Positions 11,240 to 21,683 of a DNA stretch of 64,000 nucleotides are shown here, piece after piece (position 1 is the stretch's first letter; every line of letters starts with the position of its first letter). The position numbers were made by a program, and so were the translations under genes. Below the pieces are notes generated by a model that worked only from the letters and a program-made list of their open reading frames with translations, was not told the DNA's origin and did not search any database. The stretch comes from Boswellia sacra (taxonomy: Eukaryota; Streptophyta; Magnoliopsida; Sapindales; Burseraceae), in the NCBI GenBank assembly GCA_013180625.2, contig SNVD02005014.1, positions 62,001 through 126,000 on the forward strand, read 5' to 3'.

Positions 11240-11880
11240 TCAATTACTTGGTCCAACACGATCATCTAATTTTTCAATTCATTTGCAGTTTTGAAGAGCT
11301 ACTGATGCATCATTCTCCCCAGATTTGATCATTACAGCACCAGGCAGTCCAACAATTTGACATTCCTGTCTAACTGAACTTCTTGCATGGATCTTGTTAA
11401 TCCTGGAGTAGCCCCAACATTTACAACGTGGCATCTCTTCAAGCTGTTAATCAAACTACTTTTACCAACATTTGGTAAACCAATAAAACCCATAGTGATA
11501 GACTTTTTGATCTGCCAAAGAACAAGAGAAGTGACAGATTAGCACTAGCAACAAAACAATAAATTTAGTCGGACTCAATTGTTGCCATAAGCAGCAAGAC
11601 ATTTGTAAATCAATTATTTGTAATAAGAATCTCCTGATCCTAACAAAAACAATTGCTAAAAATACCTCACGACTTCTTGAGTAATTCTTCAACAATTTAA
11701 TTAGTGTCTCAGCTCCAAGGCAATCGCTTGTTTGCAAAAGGTTGCTCGGTTTTGATGCCCTTGAGGATTTCCACCCTAAATTTGACCTCTGCTCTTGGGT
11801 GCTGCACTTGAAGGCAACAGCAGGAAATTCTTCCCTAAGATATGCTAGCCACTTTTGAACAGCTTCTCGAGGGACAAGAT
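11240..11880 (-). pseudogene. NSN1: Fragment of nucleostemin-like GTPase gene (NSN1-like), captured by MULE
   Basis: Two exons on the minus strand encode consecutive parts of the plant nucleostemin-like circularly permuted GTPase, a nucleolar protein of ribosome biogenesis. The first (11880-11666) follows a CTAG acceptor and reads DLVPREAVQKWL, with AFKCSTQEQRSNLGW and GAETLIKLLKNYSRSRE; it ends at a GTATTT donor. The second starts at 11511 after a CAG acceptor and contains the G1/P-loop as [12 protein letters not shown] plus the switch-like [17 protein letters not shown]. Introns are retained, so genomic DNA was copied and not mRNA. A one-base deletion after LLDC shifts the frame, and an in-frame TGA follows NCK. 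Both ends of the gene are absent. Clearly a non-functional captured fragment. Confidence 0.88.
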
Positions 11881-11892
11881 CTAGAATACAAT

Positions 11893-12888
11893 AATACATT
11901 TAAATCAGCAATGGTGGAATCGTAAAGGAAAAAGAAAACAATAAAGCACTTTATAATATTGAAAATTTAGCATACTTGGCAAACTAAAGTGAACCAAAAT
12001 TCAACTATACAAGCATGAAATGCAAGTATAAGGCTAGAGCCCCTAAGATCCTAGATAGAAAATTAACTCTCCTTACAATATTACACAATTGTATCTCTGG
12101 TTTGAATTGCAAGAAGTTCCATTTTAGCACCTAGTCTAGCCAGACCAATTACAATAGGCATACAATCGCATCACCAATTTCACATTCCAAAAAGCTTAAT
12201 ACGAACCCCAAAATTCCAGTGAGCTATACATCCTATATTAGGATACAAATCTAAAAATCAAGCCACCAGCTGAAGCCTACTCATTTGCACTTTCACTTTA
12301 GAAATTACAGAACACTAACTAGATCCAAACACACACGTCGAATTATGCACAAAATGCAAACCATTATCAAACCCCAATCCGCTGCAACTACAATCAACCA
12401 AATTATACATCAACTTAAGTACCAGTTTCCACAATCCAAACCGACACTAAATTGCACAAACTTGATCCGCTCCGCTTACAACAAAATGGCCCACGTGATC
12501 AAGAAGCCTAATGTTATACGTCATCCAGAAGCCTAAATTACACAAACTTGATCCGCGAGCACATCGATAGATCGGTGCGACTAGGATGCTATCACAACAA
12601 TGGAGCAACGCCAGCACAACAGCGAGCACTGAGAGCACAGTGACGGCGTTAGGCGAGCGTAGCGTCAGAGCCAGTGAGCACAGCAGCGGATCGATGGAGG
12701 TGAGTCCGTGTGTCATGTTGTTTGCACGAACAGGGGTAAAGTAGTTTCTGTTATGTTGTCTTTTGTTCAATTATTAAGGTTATTTTTGTATTTTTCTACC
12801 CTAAAATAGGTCAATAATAGTTAAATTGGAGAAGGAGGTTATTTATAGTCAATGGGTTGGAGAGGGGGTCATTTGATGAAAATCGGGC
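11893..12888. other. Right part of MULE, no gene recognised
   Basis: AT-rich sequence up to about 12540, possibly flanking intron of the captured GTPase gene. It is followed by a GC-richer block (12540-12720) whose end, with GGATCGATGG and TGTTTGCACGAA, resembles 9770-9815 of the same element. The last 70 bases form the terminal inverted repeat. Confidence 0.55.
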
Positions 12889-14110
12889 TTGTACTAAAGT
12901 CCTCTTGGGAGTATCTTGGTTGTGCTTTAGTCATTAACAATGATTAAGACAAAAACAAAGACAAGATGTAAAAAATGTGATCAAATGAGATTAGAATTAT
13001 ATTCCAGATATTATCTTTGTCTAATTTCCTTTATTTTATATTTATCTAATATCCACTCCATAAAATAATTATCCTAGTTTCTCATAAATTACCCTAGCTT
13101 TTATAGATATTCCTAGAAATAAAGATTTCTTTTGTCTCAAGTTTTTTTTTTATTCTAAAAACAACTATGAGAGACCAAGATACCAAGGTTCAGAAAAGAT
13201 CCAGGACATAGAGACTTAAGGAGCAGTTTTGTTTCGGTCAAACACTAGTTCCTCTTTTCCTATACCGATACCTTCTCTTAGAAAATGTTCATCATTCACC
13301 GAAGTTGTTTCATGAAAGTCATTCACGTCACTATGAGGAAAAACTGCTTAAAGTATTTCCTACACAAAAATCAAGCTAAAGGTAGTCCTAACACATTTCC
13401 TTCTACCTTTCAATTCTAATCTGATTCCCTATATAATATCAAAGATCTAGGTTCACATTTGTGGCTGAAGTTTGGATTTCTTGCTTCTGATATACTGTTG
13501 AGGGACAACTATGAAGATCCAATACACTGGTCATGAATAATTTGCAATGCTAGCCTTCTGGATATTGATTTAGGAATTAGGATCTGGCTTTTCTACATCA
13601 AATTTTGAGTTCGTTGTACGTGCAGGATTATTCTTTTTAATAGTCAAAAACATGTGCAATATTATAATGTCTTGAAACTTAATAATTTTCTAATATAGTT
13701 TTACTTTTTATTTATGTATGTATATGAGATCTATCTCTAAAAAATGTAAATCAAGTACTTTTTGGTTAATTTATTGTATCCTTATTTTTAGAAAGAAAAA
13801 TTCTGTAGCAAATGAAAATCTTTGAGTGGTTCCAGCAAGTTGTTTCCTAGACCTGCATTAATTAGTCTCTTAAATATATATACATGCCCCTGTCCTAAGA
13901 ATATGAGTTGAAAACTTCCCCTGGTGAAGTGAATCTTTTCCACTGAGGGTTCTGATTTTCTGGAGAGGGACTGTTATCTATAATCAAGTTGCTATACAAT
14001 GGTTATGAAATTGTATAGAAAGGCTTATGTCTACAAGGCTACTGGATAGTGATTTAAATTAATTCAACAAATAGAGTATCTACATGTTCTGCTCCTCTGA
14101 GATTTTGCCA

Positions 14111-15640
14111 GCTAGCATCTCTGGCTGTGTGTATTGTACAATTTGTTTATTGTTTGTCTTGTTGGTTTGCAGTTTTATCACTGAATAGTCATTTATTTTA
14201 CCATTAAATTGCAAGATTCTTAGATATGGAATTTTGCATTTTTGGTCTCTAGGGAATGCAAGTTGCTTGACAAATTGTCTATTCAATTGTAGTTGAGGAA
14301 TCTGAACTCGTTGTTTGATGGATTTTTGCAAGAAAGTGGAAGGGTGGGGAAGGATATTTAAGGTTTGATGCTGTTTCCTCTGTTTTTCAGAACAAAAGCT
14401 AGTGGACCGCCTTTATTTCCTCTTAGGTAAAAGCTTGTTGGTAGCTTTGGAGATGGTTTTGTTGAGCAAGCAGAGGGTATGGATTGGAGGGAATGAAATA
14501 GAAGCCTCGGAGAAGAATTGATGCTTCAATTTTGTATAAATTTCATTATTTTTTAGTTATATTTTTGTATTATCATAAATATTTTAAGTCTTTATTTTGT
14601 TGATAATGTATTTTAATCTAAATTCTAAATTATGTAGATTAAATTTTAACTGAAATAAAATTGAATTTTAAACAATTGATTGACTTATTATATTACATCT
14701 AAAATGAATAAATTCTTAGGAATGTAGAATAAATTATGAATTTTTGCAATTCATTTGCATCAGCAACAAAGCAGCCGTAATAATCATGGGCGGCATTAAT
14801 GCAGCCACCAAAAATTGTGCAGCAGCCGTAACAAATTAAAAACCCGTAGTAAATATTTTAGGGCACCTTTTACTTGAGGCAGCTAATTAAATAGCTGCCG
14901 TAAGGCAGACGCTAAAAGGCGTCTGCGGCTACAAAATGGCAACCATGAAAGACAATGGTTTTGGAGTGTCTTGAAACAATTTCCGGCTCGTCTTTGCCTA
15001 AATGTTACATTTATTATTGGGTTTTATTGATTTATTTATATAGTAATTGTGTATAATTATGAATACAGGTATTCCAAATTGAAAGAAAAAACTGCATTTA
15101 AATATATATTTTAAAAAAATAAATAACAAATTACATTACACATTACAAAATGGATTTCCAAAATAAGAGTTTTACGACGTGTATTTCATGTTACTAAAAT
15201 TTTAGCATATTATAAATTTTAGCGACCTATATTACGTGTTGATGCATTTCAGTGTACTATAATAAATTCTAATTACGTGCTCAACTTCCTTCTGTATACA
15301 GTTGATTTGACTTTTTAAGTTACTTCTAGACGAAATCGCTTCAGTATTCATATGAACATTTGATGCATGCTGATTGGTCTTCATACGCTAGGTACAACGC
15401 TGTCTATCTCGAAAGGCCCGCAACGCAACTTGCAATAATTAATTCCATCTATTAAAGTGCAATTTTATGTGGTCTCGGTGCATTAAGTGCATTATTTATA
15501 ATTTGTAACTATCAATTCACACTCAACTTGGCTTTTCAAATTATGGTGACGAAGTTTCGTCTTAAATTGTTAGACAAATCAGTTTTATTTAGTTATTTAG
15601 GCTGTTAGCATGTCTTAATTTCCTTGCAACACACTCAATT
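14111..15640. other. Upstream region of the complete BAHD gene, unique DNA
   Basis: No gene is seen. Between about 14760 and 14945 there is a GC-richer patch with the motif GCAGCCGTAA twice (14769, 14822), a related GCTGCCGTAAG (14894), and a perfect 8-base inverted repeat GCAGACGC/GCGTCTGC at 14905-14912 and 14919-14926. This pattern of short subterminal repeats could be the end of a CACTA-like DNA transposon, but the other end was not found. The remaining DNA is AT-rich. Confidence 0.5.
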
Positions 15641-15644
15641 GAGT

Positions 15645-15653
15645 TATATATAA
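15645..15653 (+). promoter_or_regulatory. Probable TATA box of the BAHD gene
   Basis: TATATATAA lies 88-96 bases upstream of the ATG at 15741, a normal distance for a plant core promoter with a short 5' UTR. The start codon context AGAGAATGGC has the favourable G at +4. No function has been tested. Confidence 0.55.
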
Positions 15654-15740
15654 ATGAAATAGCTTGAAGGAGATATGCAGTTTATACAGTCGAGCTAGCT
15701 AGATTTACTCAAGAGATTAATAAACTGATCAATTAAGAGA

Positions 15741-17328
15741 ATGGCATCCCAAGTTTTCTCAGTAAGACGGGAAACCCCAGAACTGATAATTCCAGCCACA
15801 GCAACACCGCATGAAGTAAAGCGACTTTCAGATATAGATGACCAAGAAGGCCTCAGGTTTCAAATTCCACTTATATTCTTTTATAGGAATACTACTTCGA
15901 TGAAAGCGGTGGCCGGAAAAGACCCTGTTAAAGTTATTAGAGAAGCATTAAGTAAAGCACTTGTGTTTTACTACCCTTTAGCTGGAAGGCTCAGAGAAGG
16001 GCCAAACAGAAAGCTTCTGGTGGATTGCAATAGTGAAGGGGTCATATTTATTGAGGCTGAAGCTAATGTCACGATTGATGAGCTTAGCGAAGTTATGCGG
16101 CCACCATTTCCCTGCTTAAATGAACTTCTGTACAATGTGCCAGGCTCTGATGCCATCGTTGGTTGCCCACTGTTGCTCATCCAGGTGAGTTATTTTGTCT
16201 GAACAAGTTTAATACCCTCGAAGAAAACTTCGATCTACTGATAAATTTGTATGCCGCAACTTTCTTGATCTCACTGGAAGATTTCATATTTATTAAGTTC
16301 CTAAGATATTCCTATATATGTTAAAGAAATTTTAGAAAGAAATTTGCTCAATTTACCATCATCGTGCTTCATTAACCTTTTTCAATTATATATAGGTGAC
16401 TCGATTAACGTGTGGAGGATTCATTCTCACATTGCGCTTGAACCACACGATGTGCGACGCGTTTGGTTTAATGCAGTTCTTGAAAACAATGGCGGAGATG
16501 GTGCAGGGTGCACATACACCATCAATAATACCGGTTTGGCAACGAGAGGTCTTGAATGCTAGACATCCCCCACACGTAACATGCATCCATAATGAATATG
16601 AACAAGTAGATGACACTAAAGACACTCTGGGATCCATAAACCAAGATGATTTAGACCACAAATCATTCTACTTCGGCCGTGAAGAAATATCATCACTACG
16701 CAACCAGCTTCCCCTGCATCTTAGAAATTGTACGACGTTTGAGTTGCTTATAGCTTGTGTATGGAAATGTCGAACTGCGGCACTTCAACTTGACCCTAAC
16801 CAGATTGTTCGTCTCTCTTGTATAAATAATCTGCGAAGTAAGCGTTATAAGTTTGATCTTCCAAAGGGGTACTATGGCAACGCATTTGCACTCCCAGCTA
16901 CATGTTCAAAGGTCGAGCTTTTGTGCAAAGGGCCATTGGGATATGCTGTGGAGTTAGTGAGGAAAGCAAAGGCCCAAATGAGTGGAGAATATATAAAGTC
17001 TGTGGCAGATCTTATGGTGACCAAGGGACGACCCAGGAGTACGCCGACGATGGAAAACTTTATTGTTTCTGACGTAACCAAATTAAGGCTTACAGAGTTG
17101 GATTTTGGGTGGGGTGAGCCTGTCTATGGTGGAACAATTGGTGCTATTTTAAACCTCACCTTCTGTCTAAAATTCAAAAGTAGAGATGGGGAGGATGGGG
17201 TTTTAGTGCCCTTGTGCTTGCCGAAATCAAGTATGGAGAGGTTTCAAGAAGAGTTGAAGAGAATGACTAGGGGAGAATTGGAGGATTTATATGTCACCAA
17301 GCCAACTGAGATATTATCCAGGCTTTGA
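15741..17328 (+). CDS. BAHD acyltransferase, benzyl alcohol O-benzoyltransferase-like, complete two-exon gene
   Basis: Two exons, 15741-16184 and 16396-17328, joined in phase 0 (CAG|GTGAGT donor, TATAG acceptor), encode 458 residues, the normal BAHD length. The protein starts [10 protein letters not shown] and has [17 protein letters not shown] in the N-domain. The intron falls just before VTRLTCGGF, the conserved single-intron position of this clade. Catalytic HTMCD (HXXXD type) opens exon 2 and DFGWG is present near residue 380. The enzyme should transfer an acyl group from acyl-CoA to an alcohol; the pattern is nearest to benzoyl/anthraniloyl-CoA alcohol transferases, but the substrate is inference. 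The C-terminus is SRL, a canonical plant PTS1 tripeptide, suggesting peroxisomal import. The partial paralogue at 3-620 lacks it because of a one-base indel. No disabling change was seen. Confidence 0.93.
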
Positions 17329-20300
17329 CTGATCTACTGATTCCCGTATATTAATAAAATTATGTATCTTGGAAAATAAAAAGATTTTAATCTTTGGTAA
17401 TAAAAATACACCTAGACCATATTCTACTCCAGGATTTTCTTTTGTTCTCTAAATTGCTTCTTTTTTTTCTTACTTCATCTTCTCTTCTTTCCACAATCCT
17501 TCTTTATTTTCTTCATCTCTCAACTCTTATTAATAATTTTATTAGAAATTCATGAATCTACATCTTAAAACGTCATATCCTGTAGGTTGCAGCTATACCT
17601 AACATAAAACAACTATCTCACCTAACATGCAAGACCATTATCTCACTCGATATGTGAGACAATTGTCTTGCAGATCTTACTCAACACATAAGATAGTTGT
17701 CAAACATTGTTTTGCAAAAAAATGATTCACATATTGAAATCTGAATAACATCACATCTCCTAATTCAGTATTGTCCATCTTAACTTTAAATTTTAATTTC
17801 CTAGATTTTTTATATTTTCTAATGGTATAAAGTAATTAAAGAAAGATTAAGCTATTCCTACTGTATAAGTGATCTATGAATCGAAGAAGAAAAAAGAAGA
17901 TGATAAAAGAGCAGAAGATAAAACATGATATGTGAAAGGGTAATTTTGCCCTCAGGAGATGCTTTATGGATATTATAACTTTAAAAATTGAAAGAAATAT
18001 AGATTTTAATCTAAATGAAGGGGCCTACTAAAAATTGGTCATTCTTGAAAAATTTAGATGTTATGACCCTATATCGACGGACTCAATCTCGTAAGCATCT
18101 TTTTTCACGTTACATTTTAATGTCTAATAACCCGACTAATAATATTGGACACTAACATTGGCATATCAATAGGTATCAAGATGTTGAGAGTTAGTTTTAG
18201 ACAACAAAAAGAACATGTGCTAGTCTGTCAAACAAGGTTATAGCGTCCAATGTTCAATGACAAAACCTTAGTTTTGGTCTATTTTTGCATTTCTTTCTAG
18301 ATTTTATAGAGCTCTAGAAAATTAGGATATTTATGTCCATTATAGTAAATTTTAATTACAAAATTATACAGTTGCATATGTAGAAAATTCATTAATTTTG
18401 AATTAAGATGCTATCTTATGCATAAATTTTATATATAAATTATTATGAACAAAAAAAAAATAATGTAGTTTAAAAGAAAAGAAAAATAAAAAATTAAACA
18501 AAAAAATATGCATGATAGATATTAGATATTATGACATGAGAAAGACATCCAAGCCTTTAATTTTTTGTTTGGTGCAAATAATATTAGTCATAAATTTAAA
18601 CTAGTGATGTGCGAAAATGTCTAAAATACTACATATAATTATGATTATGAATATAATATTCATAAATTTTCATGTGACAGCAAATGTCAACAACAAGAGC
18701 AGAGGTTCCTGGGAGGGTTTAATTTCTCAACTAGCTATAGTGTTTATATTTTCGATGGAGATCGTTAGGCGGTATAAAATTTGAGATCAAAACAACCAGT
18801 TATAAAGATAACGTTGATCGAATATATGTATTCACACGCATATATATAGCATAATGTTACAAATTATTAATACAACTTATTTTCTTTTCTTTTTTTGTGA
18901 TTTTAATTAATGCTTTTAGCGCAATGTAAAATAACTGCCAAATATATGGATGATTTAATTAATAGCAGATTTTAGTACAATAAAATAGAGTGTTTCGAAC
19001 ATGTTTTGTCACTATTTGAAACTTACAAACAAGTATTACTCTCACCAATCACTAAGACAGATTTAAATCGATGTCCATATTATAATCACAACAAATTCAA
19101 AAGGTGTGTAATGTTGCAACAGTGAGAAGCTTGGGAGAATAGTTGTTGTGGTGGTTCGGAGTCAAATTGTTGTTGAACGATTGACGATGGTAAATGCAGG
19201 TCGTCAAATGATATTGTAGTTAGAGCAAAACTAAGAGATGAATTAGAGGATATTATAATTTTTCTTTTACATTACTAAAGAGGTGTTTGTTTTCCCCTAC
19301 TTTTCACTTAAATCTTAAAAAACTTAAGGCATTAGTGATTTTTTTTGTTTGTTTTCTACATTTATCACTTAATTTTTCTAAATAATTTATCACTTACTAG
19401 AAAAAAGTGAAAAAATTTTACTTAAATTTGAATTTTATATGTCTACATCGTATGACAATTTTTTTGTTCTAAATATATCCTTTATATTTTTTATAATACT
19501 ATTAAATAAAAATATATACTTTTAAATAATAATAAATATTTATATTTAAAATTTTATTTTTATATTTATTTTGTATTAAGAAATTTGGTTGTGAGAGATG
19601 ATCGAAAAGTTGCCGTTATAGGCAATAGCTGCCGTGCATGGCACGAGTCTAGGGACATAACCGATGCCATCATGATAACCTCTGATCAATTTACGAGTTT
19701 ATCTAAGTGGTTTTCGAAAAAGTAACAATGTTTGGCCAAAGAATGCCAAAATTTGCTATTCTCACCACCAACATTTGGGGGAAAACAACATCAACAATAA
19801 AAATAAATCCCAAGATAAAATTCATAGCAAAGTCATTTTCTTCCGAGATGTTCTTCAACAGTATCGGGTCTTTCGCCAACTCAATTCCAGAATGAGTGAG
19901 ATATTAAAGTAGAAACAAGAAAAGAAATAAAACAAAACAAGTATGAAGTTCAAATCGCCAACTAAAGCAATGTTTATTGACTCTTCAACCTCATTTGATT
20001 CATTGTCAGAAGAAAAAACTCCCTTTTAAAATCCCCCTCCGTGGTACAAATTAATTCGTTCAAAATCCAAGTAACACACAAAAGAAGTTGAGTTCAAAAT
20101 CCCCCTCCGTTCACAATGAAGTTGAGTTGGATGCAACCTCAATTTTTTGGGCGGTTCAACTTCAACATATGTTCGAGGAGAAAAACTTCTGGAATTCAAT
20201 AGTACTTATCAAGCTGTAGAAACAATAATCTTCAACCGTCAAGAAAATCAAATTTACACTAAAGAAAAATGAATTTTTCCCACGAGTTCAGAAAGAATAT

Positions 20301-21678
20301 GTCATAATCAAGTCAAAAACGAACTCATCACAAATGGAGGATTTGCAAACAAGACTAATTAATGCTATTATATCAACATAATGTAAGATTATATTTTAAA
20401 GAAGGGATGTATGGCCGAAGACCCTTTTCTCAGGCGACTTCCTGGGGTGATCACAAAATCCATCACACTATAGTAAATGGCCCACGTGATCAAGAAGCCT
20501 AATGTTAGTGCACTGTTTTGTAGTCGGTAAAGGCCGAAGGTCAGAACAAGCCCGAACCGATGTAGTAGTGGTGTCATGGATGTGGCCATCCTTCTTCATT
20601 GTAATCATGCAACGACACCATGGATTCAAGGCCTGGTCTGGCTCTCACATATGATCGAAGGCTAGCTATTTCCTTATATGGTTGATACAGTATATAGAAG
20701 CTACTCCAGCCCAAATAATATTATTTCACTTGTTTGATCCAGGGTAATCATATCATGGTATTTTCTTTAGTCCAAGTGGATCCAAGCCACCCATTAGGTT
20801 TTCAGAGTAGGTTATAGTTTGATTGTTATAAATGAGAAAAATAAAGTTCAGTTTAGCCCAATACGTTGAATTAAAGTCCTATTTGAGATATATTAGTTGG
20901 TCTTTGGTCATTAACAATAATTATATTCAAGATATTATCTTTGTCTAATATCCTTTATTTTATATTTTATCTTATTATCCTCTCCATGAACTAATCATCC
21001 TAGTTTCTCGTAAATTACCCTAGCTTTTATAGATTTTCCTAGAAATAAAGATCTCTATTATCTCAAGGTTTCTTATCTAAAAACAACTACAAAGAGACCA
21101 AGATAACGAAGCTCAGAAAAAAACAACTATAAAGAGACCAAGATAACAAAGCTGAGAAAAGATCCAAGTGTCAAGTCGTAAGAGACTTAAAGTCAAACAC
21201 TAGCTCCTCTTGTCCTAATACCGATACCTTCTCTTAGAAAATGTTCATCATTCACCGAAGTTGTTTCATGAAAGTTATTGAGGTCAGTGTAAGGAAAAAC
21301 TGCTTAAAGTATTACCTGCACAAAAATCAAGCTAAGCGTAGTCCTAACACATTTCCTTCTGCCTTTCAATTCTAATCTGATTCCCCATACAATATCAAAT
21401 ATTTAGGTTCACATTTCCGGCTGAAGTTTGGATTTCTTGCTTCTGATGTACTGTTGAGGGACAACTATCATGATCCAATACATTGGTCATGAATATTTTG
21501 CAATACTAGACTTCTGGATATTGATTTAGGAATTAGAATCTGGCTTTTATACATCAAATTTTGAGTTTGTTGTATGTGCAGCATTATTCTTTTTAATATT
21601 CAAAAACATGTGCAATATTATAATGTCTTAAAACTTAATAATGTTCTAATATAGTTTTACTTTTTATGTAAGTATATA
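17329..21678. other. Intergenic DNA of copy B, no gene seen
   Basis: Collinear with copy A 621-5560, without the SINE. The BAHD 3' UTR with AATAAAATT at about 17352 starts the region. Around 20079-20125 B lacks about 350 bases found in A, and the join contains a short filler, TTCAAAATCCCCCTCCG, that repeats sequence found just upstream (20026-20042 and 20058-20070). Near 21120 a segment with AACAACTA and AAGAGACCAAGATAAC occurs twice in tandem. Short ORFs are not conserved with A as protein. Confidence 0.7.
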
Positions 21679-21683
21679 AGATC

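Larger units (their letters stand above)
8232..12897. mobile_element. Mutator-like element (MULE) with 9-bp TSD, gene-capturing
   Basis: A nine-base direct repeat TTGTACTAA at 8232-8240 and 12889-12897 flanks an insert of 4648 bases (8241-12888). Copies A and B show the unoccupied site. Nine bases is the target-duplication length of Mutator-like elements. The ends are degenerate inverted repeats: the left end begins GGGTTATTTT with AAATAACCCC further in, and the reverse complement of the right end begins GCCCGATTTT with AAATGACCCC at the matching place. Similarity continues inward to a TTGACTA...ATAACC stretch on both sides. Inside are an N-terminal MuDR-type ORF, palindromic repeats, and captured host sequence including an NSN1 fragment. 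No transposase catalytic domain is visible, so it is non-autonomous. Confidence 0.88.
7935..14110. repeat. Segmental duplication copy C, split by a MULE
   Basis: From the junction at 7934/7935 the sequence matches copy A from about 4194 onward (and copy B from about 20570). The match continues to 8240, is interrupted by the MULE at 8241-12888, and resumes at 12889 up to about 14110, which corresponds to about 5900 in copy A. The SINE of copy A and the solo LTR of copy B are both absent. The copy therefore holds only the middle of the intergenic unit, with no exon of either gene. Divergence by eye looks greater than between A and B. Confidence 0.85.
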
